Below, one piece after another: positions 31,295 to 39,859 of a DNA stretch of 54,048 nt. The notes below the pieces were generated by a model. The model was not told the DNA's origin and did no database searches. It saw nothing but the letters and a program-made list of their open reading frames with translations. The first letter of the stretch is position 1, and each line of letters begins with the position of its first letter. The stretch is taken from the NCBI GenBank assembly GCA_013393545.1, contig JABXHG010000244.1, forward strand, positions 1-54,048, read 5' to 3'. The position numbers and the translations under genes were made by a program. This DNA is from Alteromonadaceae bacterium. GTDB lineage: Bacteria; Pseudomonadota; Gammaproteobacteria; Pseudomonadales; Oleiphilaceae.

Positions 31295-34200
31295 CTTTAA
31301 CAGAGCTAATAGAGGCTTGTGTTGCTGCACAAATTAAATTGAGCTGGAATGATGGGAAGTTAGACATTAAAGCCCCAAAAGGGGCATTAACTCCTGACGT
31401 TATAGCGAGCCTAAAAGAACACAAAGAGGCACTCAGGAGATGGTTTAAATCTGAGTCAGATGCTTTTAAGAAATCTTCTGAAGAGATAGTGAAAGCACCA
31501 GAATTAGCCGCTTACCCTTTAAGTTCTAATCAGCTAAGGTTATGGTTTTTTGAGCAACTAGAGCCAGAGAGTAAAGCATATAATATTCCGTCACAAATGC
31601 GCCTTCAAGGAGCGCTACAGGTTGAACTTTTAAAGAAAGCGTTGCAAGAAACGGTAGCAAAACATGAAATTTTACGAACTATATATGAAGTCGAGGAAGC
31701 GAAAGCACAACCACAACAGATTGTTTTAGAGCAGTTTAGTGTTCCTTTCTTTGACCATGATATTTCTAATCTTCAAGAAGCCGACCAACAAAGAACACGG
31801 CAACTGCTGCTATCACAATTTTTTGATTTCAAATTCGATCTCTGTGCTGATATTTGTCTGAGAGCTATGTTGTTAAGAGAGTCAGAACAACATTTCACTC
31901 TGGCAGTACTGGTGCATCATATTGCAGCGGATGCTTGGAGTGTTAACCTAATTACTGAAGAGATATTATCGATTTATAAAAGATTGGTGACGGGGGAATT
32001 AACCTCTCAGTATAAGACCCGCTTACAATATAAAGATTACGCCTATTGGCAGAATGAGCAGTTTGGTTCCGAAGAAAGTGAGGCAGCTCTTAGTTTTTGG
32101 CGAGACTACTTGAGCGATAGTAGTGGTTACTTAGCCATACCCACCGATTATCAAAGAGGTAGTAATGAAGAGCTTTGTGCTGGAATAATTGAATATCATC
32201 TAGATGATTTTTTAAAGCAAAAGCTAATTACGTTCTCAACTAAACACAGTGTGAGTCAATTTATTGTCCTGCAGGTGGTGTATAGCATTGTATTAGCATT
32301 GTATTCAAATGAAAATGATATTTCTGTTGGATTTCCGGTGGCTAATAGAGGAAACCATGAGCTTGAGATGATGGTGGGCTATTTTTCGAACACTTTAGTA
32401 ATACGAAACCAACTTGACTTCAGTGAGAGCTTCACTGACTTATTACGCCGGACGCGTGAGCAGTTTGGTCAAGTTTTATCACATCAGCACTTACCTTTTG
32501 AATATCTAGTCGACCAACTTGACATTGCTAAAGTGGCCGGCGCACATCCACTCTTTCAGCATTCCTTCGTTTTTCAGGAAAAAGTAACCGACTTTAGTGC
32601 AAAACAAGGGGAGTTAAATATTACGGTTGAGGCGCCGGGAACGACTAGCGCAAAGTTTGATTTAATGCTTCAAATTGGCCAGGTTGGAGAAAGAATAATT
32701 TTTCGTTGGGAGTACGATCGTTCCCTATTTCATTATAATACCATTTCAGAAATGCGTGATAACTTCGATTTTTTGTTGGAGAAATTACTAGCTAACCCAG
32801 AAAATAAATTGAGGCAGTCGGTAACAATCAGTGGATCTCAGCAAGAACAGATGAGAATGTTCTGTGGAGCTAAAAGGAATTATGACCAGCAGACATTAAT
32901 TATTGACTTGATCGATCAATGGGCAAATAAAACCCCCATGGGCTTAGCAATTCATGATCCCATACAAAAGATCAATTATGCTTCACTGGCTAGCCAATCA
33001 GATAAATTAGCAGAACAATTGATATCCAATGGCTTCTCGGTCAATGACAGAGTTGGCATTTGTATCGATAGAAGCTGTGATTTCATAATTTGGATTATTG
33101 CTATTTTAAAAGCGGGGCTAGCGTACGTACCGATAGATACTACATATCCGCCAGAGAGAATTCTTAATATTGTGAAGGCGGCGAAGATAAAAGGTTTAGT
33201 TGTTAGTCACTCTGCTCCTAAAATCGCTTCTATAACGATAGATGATGGTCAGGTTTTGATCTCGGAGGAATGGCTTAACAATCTGAGTAAAGTTGATATC
33301 ACTGCTAAAAAGCCAGAATCAGTTGCTATACGTAGGACCCAGTTAAACGAAAATAATCATGCGTACGTAATTTTTACTTCTGGCACCACCGGAAGACCAA
33401 AAGGAGTCGTCGTCCCCCACCGAGCACTCATCAATTTATTTCGGAATTACGAAGAACTGTTTAATATTACTAATAGTAATAAAATGATTAATATAACCTC
33501 TCCAAGTTTTGATATATCCGTTTTAGATTGGGCTTGGGCACTTGCGCATGGTGCTAGTCTCTATTTATGTGATGAAGAAACACGCTCCAATCCAGCTTTA
33601 CTTTCCGAATGTATTGAGTCTCTGGAAATTACTCATCTAAACATAACGCCCAGCATGTTGGGAGTATTAGATATAAATAGAGACTACCGTTTCGAGTTAG
33701 TAACGGTGGGAGGTGAGGCGCCAGCTCCGGGAATTATTGAAAGCTGGTATAAAAAGTACCCTATTTATAATTTTTACGGTCCAACGGAAAGTACAGTTGG
33801 TATGCTATATTCGAAAATTAGGGATAGCAGTTACATTCATACAAGCTCGCCTTTTTTTAATGTCGATATATTTATCCTAAATGCTCAACAACAACTGGTT
33901 CCTAGAGGATGCATAGGTGAATTATATATAGGAGGAGAGTCACTTTCATTGGGATATTTTGATAACCCGAAGGAAACCAGTAATAAATATGTAAAAATAT
34001 CTCACATTAGTGACACTGTGTTGTACAGAACGGGTGACTTAGCCAAAGTCGATATTAACCGAAACTTGCAGATAGTAGGACGCTGTGATGGGCAAATAAA
34101 GATCAGGGGAAATCGAGTTGAGACTTCTGAAATAGAAAGAGTATTAGTTCAAAGAGAGGACATTAAAGAGTCCGTCGTTCTAAAAAAGAAGACAAATAGC

Positions 34201-34713
34201 GGAAATGATATTCTTGTCGGTTTTGTTAATCCAACTTCTTTTGATGAGAATATTGATGTAAGAAAAATTATTTATTTTTTAAGAAAGAAGTTACCTGCTT
34301 ATATGGTGCCTTCCAATATTGTGATGGTTAAAAATTGGCCCGTTAATTTTAATGGGAAAGTTGACAGGGAAAAGCTGAAGGGAATGGATGTTGCTTTTAT
34401 CGAGCAGGATTATGTAGCTCCTGAATGCGATATCGAAATTCAACTAGTTTCAATATGGTCAGAATTGTTGAATATTCCAAAAGAAGAAATAAGTGTATTG
34501 GCAAATTTTTATGAACTTAATGGAAACTCAATTCAGATGATGAGGATGTTGATTAAAATAAACTCCCTTTTCAATTTGGAAATTTCTTTAAAAAACATCA
34601 TAGATATTGACAATCTACGTAATTTATCTGATCTAATTAAATTTGCACAAATGGCTAAAGAAAATCGAACCGGAAGTGAACAGGTAGATTTTAAAATGGA
34701 GGGGGAGTTCTAA
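31291..34713 (+). CDS. NRPS: docking domain-C-A-PCP (substrate unknown)
   Basis: This is a 1,140-residue single module. It begins with a TubC-type docking domain (about 1-55, containing IKAPKGALTPDV). The C domain has HHIAADAW at His209. The A domain spans about 536-1025, with FTSGTTGRPKG near 694, FYGPTEST, YRTGDLA and FNGKVDRE. Specificity positions read D-I-L-N-T-G-F-V-G, which matches no code I know, so the residue is left open. The PCP core is LNGNSIQMM with Ser1080; the usual second Gly of LGGxS is replaced, but the serine is intact. The start overlaps the previous stop by 4 bases, and the ABC transporter gene follows after 5 bases. The C-terminus (DFKMEGEF) is acidic with a terminal Phe, as at the other docking interfaces. 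Confidence 0.9.
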   Translation: MTLTELIEACVAAQIKLSWNDGKLDIKAPKGALTPDVIASLKEHKEALRRWFKSESDAFKKSSEEIVKAPELAAYPLSSNQLRLWFFEQLEPESKAYNIPSQMRLQGALQVELLKKALQETVAKHEILRTIYEVEEAKAQPQQIVLEQFSVPFFDHDISNLQEADQQRTRQLLLSQFFDFKFDLCADICLRAMLLRESEQHFTLAVLVHHIAADAWSVNLITEEILSIYKRLVTGELTSQYKTRLQYKDYAYWQNEQFGSEESEAALSFWRDYLSDSSGYLAIPTDYQRGSNEELCAGIIEYHLDDFLKQKLITFSTKHSVSQFIVLQVVYSIVLALYSNENDISVGFPVANRGNHELEMMVGYFSNTLVIRNQLDFSESFTDLLRRTREQFGQVLSHQHLPFEYLVDQLDIAKVAGAHPLFQHSFVFQEKVTDFSAKQGELNITVEAPGTTSAKFDLMLQIGQVGERIIFRWEYDRSLFHYNTISEMRDNFDFLLEKLLANPENKLRQSVTISGSQQEQMRMFCGAKRNYDQQTLIIDLIDQWANKTPMGLAIHDPIQKINYASLASQSDKLAEQLISNGFSVNDRVGICIDRSCDFIIWIIAILKAGLAYVPIDTTYPPERILNIVKAAKIKGLVVSHSAPKIASITIDDGQVLISEEWLNNLSKVDITAKKPESVAIRRTQLNENNHAYVIFTSGTTGRPKGVVVPHRALINLFRNYEELFNITNSNKMINITSPSFDISVLDWAWALAHGASLYLCDEETRSNPALLSECIESLEITHLNITPSMLGVLDINRDYRFELVTVGGEAPAPGIIESWYKKYPIYNFYGPTESTVGMLYSKIRDSSYIHTSSPFFNVDIFILNAQQQLVPRGCIGELYIGGESLSLGYFDNPKETSNKYVKISHISDTVLYRTGDLAKVDINRNLQIVGRCDGQIKIRGNRVETSEIERVLVQREDIKESVVLKKKTNSGNDILVGFVNPTSFDENIDVRKIIYFLRKKLPAYMVPSNIVMVKNWPVNFNGKVDREKLKGMDVAFIEQDYVAPECDIEIQLVSIWSELLNIPKEEISVLANFYELNGNSIQMMRMLIKINSLFNLEISLKNIIDIDNLRNLSDLIKFAQMAKENRTGSEQVDFKMEGEF

Positions 34714-34718
34714 GATAT

Positions 34719-36380
34719 ATGAATATCCTTAGAGAGGAAGTTTCAGATAACAAATGGTTGATTTTTTTCTCGATATTGACTGGTATCTCAGCATCGATAA
34801 TAACTATTTATCTAATAACTATAATTACGAATTCGATAAACGTAGGTTCGGTCGCGAATGGAGTTGTTTATCTCTTTATTACATTGTTAATTTCTTTACT
34901 TGTGTGCACATATGTGTCCGAATGGTATACAGCAAGGTTTACCGCCAACTTAGTTCATAGATTACGTTCGATATTAGCAAAGCAATTTATGATCGCTGAT
35001 TATGAGCATATTGAAAGAGAGTTAGGTGGAAAGGTTGCAGCTTCCCTAGCATTCGACATTTCTCAAGTATCTAATGGTTTTTCGATACTCCCCGGGTTGA
35101 TAATTAGAATTATAACTATTTTCTTTGGTATGGCGGTCTTGTGCTACCAGTCGCCTATGCTTTTTTTGATATTCTTCATCGCCCTAATAATTTCACTTTC
35201 GGTTTCGTATGTTGGTAGCTTAAAAGTATTCAAAGGTTTTTTTGAAGTAAGGGAGCATGGAGATAAACTATTTGGTGTTTTTCGCGCTATGAGTGACGGT
35301 GCAAAAGAATTGTCTATCGATGTGGGCCGTAAAGAATTTTTTTATAACCAGGAAATTAAGCCTTGTTTAGCGGAAGCAAGGGTAAAAGAATTATATGTAA
35401 ATAAAACTCTTACATTTATACAGACGTGGGGTGCAAGCAGCTTATTTTTGGTGATAGGAGCTGTCGTGTATAGCGGACTTTTTTGGCTTGAATTGGGTGT
35501 CGCTGTGACATCTTCTTTTGTTATGCTCTCTCTTTATTTAATGCAACCAATTTCCTATATCTTGTCCTCCATCACCCCCGTCGTAACTTGCAAGAATTCT
35601 TTGAATAAATTAGCGGCACTTAAAGTCTATGATACAGCGCGGGAGAAACAGCCTCTTTCTTTTAATGAATTAAAGGGAGGGCACGAACTGGGTTACAGTT
35701 GGTCTATTATTGAAGCTCAGGACATAACTTATCACTACCCAACGGGGGAAGGTGGTTTTCGTGTTGGTCCAGCTAACTTCAAGGTTAATCGTGGAGATAT
35801 TATCATCATTGAAGGGGGAAATGGCGCCGGAAAATCCTCAATAATTAAAATTCTTTTGGGTCTATATAAACCCTCAAGTGGCGCTATTTTAGTAGATGGT
35901 AGGGAAGTTGATGGAACAAAAGATCTTGATTATAAAGCAATTTTTGGCTTTGTATTGTCTGATTATTTTTTATTTAAGCATGTCCTAGATGAAAATGGGG
36001 ACCTTGTAGAAGACGGTTATTTTGGAGATCGTTTGGATGAATTGCAGCTTTCCAAAAAAGTTTCAATATCGGATGGACTGGTTTCCACCACGGATCTTTC
36101 TCAGGGGCAGCGTAAACGTTTAGCCTTATTCATGCTATATGCTCGAGGTAAGAATTTATTGGTACTTGACGAATGGGCTGCAGATCAAGACCCTGAGTAT
36201 CGGAAGTACTTCTATGAAAAAATCATTCCTGAACTTAAAGCTACGGGTAAGACAGTAGTAATGGTAAGTCATGATGAAAAGTACTTTCATGTAGCCGATA
36301 AAATATATAGAGTCGACGAAGGGAAGATCGTGCCTAGTAACTTCAAATGTGATGAGCCAGTTTCGAGCAAGGTACATTAA
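34719..36380 (+). CDS. SyrD/PvdE-family peptide-export ABC transporter (fused membrane and ATPase domains)
   Basis: This 553-residue half-transporter should export the finished or near-finished peptide across the inner membrane; such proteins usually act as dimers. The N-terminal half holds several hydrophobic segments, including one near 15-35 (FFSILTGISASIITIYLI), one near 47-65, a pair near 125-170 and more near 230-290. The ATPase half has Walker A GGNGAGKSS near 367, signature LSQGQRKR near 460, Walker B LLVLDEWAADQDP, and H-loop SHDE. The ADQDP stretch and overall layout fit the cyclic-peptide transporter family of syringomycin and pyoverdine clusters. A GAGGGGGAG ribosome binding site overlaps the end of the preceding NRPS gene, and the stop overlaps the next start by one base (TAATG), so the gene is translationally coupled between two NRPS genes. 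Confidence 0.93.
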   Translation: MNILREEVSDNKWLIFFSILTGISASIITIYLITIITNSINVGSVANGVVYLFITLLISLLVCTYVSEWYTARFTANLVHRLRSILAKQFMIADYEHIERELGGKVAASLAFDISQVSNGFSILPGLIIRIITIFFGMAVLCYQSPMLFLIFFIALIISLSVSYVGSLKVFKGFFEVREHGDKLFGVFRAMSDGAKELSIDVGRKEFFYNQEIKPCLAEARVKELYVNKTLTFIQTWGASSLFLVIGAVVYSGLFWLELGVAVTSSFVMLSLYLMQPISYILSSITPVVTCKNSLNKLAALKVYDTAREKQPLSFNELKGGHELGYSWSIIEAQDITYHYPTGEGGFRVGPANFKVNRGDIIIIEGGNGAGKSSIIKILLGLYKPSSGAILVDGREVDGTKDLDYKAIFGFVLSDYFLFKHVLDENGDLVEDGYFGDRLDELQLSKKVSISDGLVSTTDLSQGQRKRLALFMLYARGKNLLVLDEWAADQDPEYRKYFYEKIIPELKATGKTVVMVSHDEKYFHVADKIYRVDEGKIVPSNFKCDEPVSSKVH

Positions 36381-39300
36381 TGGATTTATATAGCATTCTA
36401 GAAGCAGCTAATGACGCTGGTATATATTTATACTTGGAGCAAGGAAGCTTAAAGTTCAAAGCTAGAACTGATGAATTTCCTGAAGAACTAAGAAAAGATA
36501 TTACTGATAATAAAGAAGCAATTATTAAATTGCTTTCTCAACTAGAAGAACAGTCGGGAGTTGCGGTTCAGTTAAGCCGAGTAGACAGACGGGGAGGGAA
36601 AGAGCTCTTTACTCTTTCTTCACCTCAGGAGCGACTATGGACGCTTGCTCAACTAAGTACGCTGGGCGCTAGCTATAATATATCCTCTGCTCTGATATGG
36701 CGTGGATTATTTGATATTAATAAGTTCAATCAAAGTATCCAAATGCTCATTGAAAGGCATGAGATCATTCGTACTAACTATGTGGAAGATGAACAGGGTG
36801 TTCCGTGGCAGGTTGTTAGAGCGCCAACGCCATTTCAGTCAATTATAACAGATCTTAGTATGTTCAAGGAGACTGAGCAGCAAGCGCAGCTTCTCGTATC
36901 GCTCGAGCATGAGCAAATTCATGAGTTTGATCTCAAAACTGGGTTAATGTTAAGAGTGGCGGTGATTCGTAAGCATGAATTTGAACACATCGTTGTTTTG
37001 ACTATGCACCACATTGCCTCCGATGGTTGGTCTATGGAAATTGCAAGGCGCGAGATCATGGAATGCTACATCGCGCTGATGAATGATAAAAGACCAAATC
37101 TACCAATTTTACCAATACAGTACTTAGACTATGCTAGCTGGCAATCTAAGCTTAAAGAAAGTTCAGCTTTTGACGGACAATTGGCCTATTGGCGGGAGCA
37201 ACTAAATGAAGCGCCTTCCCTGCATAGCATACAGCTCGACTACCCTAGGCCAACTGAAAAGCGGTATCACGGAGCTTCCGTTGACTACACTTTGACGGGG
37301 GAAGTAGCGAGTAGATTATCTAGATTATCGCAACGCTTGCAAATCACGCCTTTTATGCTTTTACATGCAGCCCTTGGCATAGTTTTTTCAAGGCATAGTA
37401 ATAGTTCGGATATTATTGTTGGAACGCCAGTATCAGGCAGAGAGCATGCTAATTTACAGACTTTAGTTGGTTTTTTCATAAATAACTTGGTGTTGCGGAT
37501 AAGCACAGATTATCAATCGTTCTTAGATTATATCGGGCACGTTAAAAAAGTTCATCTAGACGCTCATAAAAACCAAGATATTCCGTTTGAATCTCTAGTT
37601 AATGCATTTTCAGTTAAACGTACGCCGTCATATATGCCTATTTTTCAGATTATGCTCCACACAGGCATTGAGTTCGACCAGAAACAAGGGCTACCTAATG
37701 GCTATGATATAAGCCCCTTTTCTCTGAATGGAGTACATTGCAAGTATGATTTAGAAATATATTTAAGTATTGGTGAAGATGCTGTCGACATGGTTTGGAA
37801 CTACGATATTAGTTTATTTACCGAGGAAAGAGTGAATAAGCTAGCATTACATTTAGGTAATGTGCTTGAGGACTGGTCTAGACTCTCGGATTTAACAAAA
37901 GTTTCGTTGCCTGATTTAACAATACTGAGCGAGAGCGAGCGGCATTTTTTAATCAATGAATTCAATGATACAGGCCGTTATACCCCACCAGATTTGTGTA
38001 TTCATCACTTATTTGAAAAGCAAGTAGCGAAGACTCCGGGCCAAATTGCAATAAAAACGGATGAGCGACAGATGACGTATCAAGAGCTCAATAGACATGC
38101 AAACCGCATAGCCCGTTTGCTGAAAGAGCAACATGGTGTAGGCCCTGACTGTGTAGTAGGGCTTTATGCTGAGCGCTCTCTTGAAATGGTGATAGGCCTT
38201 ATTGCGATTTTGAAAGCGGGGGGAGCTTATCTGCCTTTGGATCCTGAGTATCCTGTTGGCCGCTTAAAATTCATATTAGAAGACGCAGCATTGTCAATTA
38301 TTGTAACTGCAAACGCCTCACTTAAGTTGCCGTTTGACTTTTTGGGAGACGTTGTATCTGTTGAAAGTGGTATCGAGAAGGGCGTCCAGGGAGTGAGTTC
38401 TAAGGCCTATTCTGATGAGAATTTACTCGCTGCAGAGTTGTCTCTAACTCCAAAGCACCTTGCCTATGTTATTTATACTTCGGGCTCAACAGGTCAGCCA
38501 AAGGGAGTAATGGTCGAGCATCAAGCGATTGTCAATCGTATTCGATGGATGCATCAACAATACGGTATGTGCTGTTGTGACAAGGTTTTGCAAAAGACTC
38601 CTTATAGTTTTGATGTGTCCGTTTGGGAGTTTTTATGGACTTTAGGGTACGGTGGACAGCTTATTATGGCGCGTCCCAGTGGCCATAAAGAACCTGAATA
38701 TCTTTGTCGCTTAATTCAGCAAGAAGGTATCACTAAGTTACACTTCGTTCCGTCAATGCTTGGTCTCATATTAGAATCACCCCAGTTCAGCGCATGCACC
38801 AGTTTACAGCAAGTTTTTTGTAGTGGAGAAACATTAACTCTAACCTATGTTGAGGCTTTCTACCGAGCACTACCTGAAACGCAACTGTATAATTTATATG
38901 GCCCAACAGAAGCAGCAATAGATGTCAGCAGTTGGGATTGTTCGGATAATAACAATACATCAGTACCTATTGGTAAGCCTATTGATAATATTCAACTCTT
39001 CATTTTGAACGACAATATGCAGCTTGTTCCGCAAGGCACGGTTGGTGAACTCTATATTGGTGGTGATGGGCTAGCTCGTGGTTATTTAAACCGTAAGCGA
39101 CTAACTGAGAAAAGGTTTGTTGATAACCCTTTCTACCAAGAGGCTTTGCACGCAAAATCCACCCGATTATATCGTACTGGGGATTTGGTTCGAATGCGTG
39201 CTGATGGTGCGATTGAGTATCTTGGTAGAACGGACCATCAAATTAAAATTAGGGGATTGCGAGTTGAACTTGGAGAAATCGAATATCACTTAGAGCAGTT

Positions 39301-39859
39301 GCCCAACGTGGATTCAGCACAAGTTATAGCGCGTGAAAAGTATGATTCATACCAGATTATCGCTTATGTGGGGTTTGAATCGGTAAAGGTGGATGAAAAT
39401 ACCCAAACCCAATGGCGAAAAACTTTAGCTCAAAGTTTACCTGAACATATGCTACCACAGCATTTCGTTTGCATGGATGAGTGGCCTCGGACTCCAAATG
39501 GTAAAATTGATAGGAAAGCACTACCAGAACCTGTGGCAGCTAGTCCAGAAGTGATGACCCTACCGAAGACAGGAACAGAACAGGTATTGAAAAATATCTG
39601 GTGTGATTTATTAGACCTTGAAGCTGAGCAACTAAGTACTGATTCTAACTTTTTCGAGTTAGGTGGACACTCGTTACTCGGAATGCGCATGCTTAGCCTG
39701 GTAAATAAGCGATTTAGTATCGAAATATCGGTTAAAGAAATATTGAGGTACCAAGATATTGTTAGCCTTGGAGGATTAATAGATGAAGTTTGTATGTTAG
39801 CAGTGGAGAACAACGAGCGAGGTAGCGAAGAGCAAGAATATGAGGACTTCTCGCTATGA
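36380..39859 (+). CDS. NRPS: docking domain-C-A(Ser)-PCP
   Basis: This 1,159-residue single module has a TubC-type docking domain (about 1-58), a C domain with the classical HHIASDGW at His210, an A domain spanning about 540-1020, and a PCP with LGGHSLL (Ser1098). The A domain carries YTSGSTGQPKG near 698, LYGPTEAAIDVS, YRTGDLV and PNGKIDRKAL. Specificity positions read DVWHFSLID against the Ser consensus DVWHLSLID, a confident serine call. The start shares one base with the transporter stop. The C-terminus (SEEQEYEDFSL) is strongly acidic and ends in a hydrophobic residue. The next gene overlaps by 4 bases. No epimerase or oxidase is attached. Confidence 0.93.
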   Translation: MDLYSILEAANDAGIYLYLEQGSLKFKARTDEFPEELRKDITDNKEAIIKLLSQLEEQSGVAVQLSRVDRRGGKELFTLSSPQERLWTLAQLSTLGASYNISSALIWRGLFDINKFNQSIQMLIERHEIIRTNYVEDEQGVPWQVVRAPTPFQSIITDLSMFKETEQQAQLLVSLEHEQIHEFDLKTGLMLRVAVIRKHEFEHIVVLTMHHIASDGWSMEIARREIMECYIALMNDKRPNLPILPIQYLDYASWQSKLKESSAFDGQLAYWREQLNEAPSLHSIQLDYPRPTEKRYHGASVDYTLTGEVASRLSRLSQRLQITPFMLLHAALGIVFSRHSNSSDIIVGTPVSGREHANLQTLVGFFINNLVLRISTDYQSFLDYIGHVKKVHLDAHKNQDIPFESLVNAFSVKRTPSYMPIFQIMLHTGIEFDQKQGLPNGYDISPFSLNGVHCKYDLEIYLSIGEDAVDMVWNYDISLFTEERVNKLALHLGNVLEDWSRLSDLTKVSLPDLTILSESERHFLINEFNDTGRYTPPDLCIHHLFEKQVAKTPGQIAIKTDERQMTYQELNRHANRIARLLKEQHGVGPDCVVGLYAERSLEMVIGLIAILKAGGAYLPLDPEYPVGRLKFILEDAALSIIVTANASLKLPFDFLGDVVSVESGIEKGVQGVSSKAYSDENLLAAELSLTPKHLAYVIYTSGSTGQPKGVMVEHQAIVNRIRWMHQQYGMCCCDKVLQKTPYSFDVSVWEFLWTLGYGGQLIMARPSGHKEPEYLCRLIQQEGITKLHFVPSMLGLILESPQFSACTSLQQVFCSGETLTLTYVEAFYRALPETQLYNLYGPTEAAIDVSSWDCSDNNNTSVPIGKPIDNIQLFILNDNMQLVPQGTVGELYIGGDGLARGYLNRKRLTEKRFVDNPFYQEALHAKSTRLYRTGDLVRMRADGAIEYLGRTDHQIKIRGLRVELGEIEYHLEQLPNVDSAQVIAREKYDSYQIIAYVGFESVKVDENTQTQWRKTLAQSLPEHMLPQHFVCMDEWPRTPNGKIDRKALPEPVAASPEVMTLPKTGTEQVLKNIWCDLLDLEAEQLSTDSNFFELGGHSLLGMRMLSLVNKRFSIEISVKEILRYQDIVSLGGLIDEVCMLAVENNERGSEEQEYEDFSL

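Noticed and set aside
39430..39813. 127-codon open frame on the minus strand inside an NRPS gene
   Set aside because: It lies antisense to the well-conserved A10 and PCP region of the forward gene and has no family features; it is a shadow frame.
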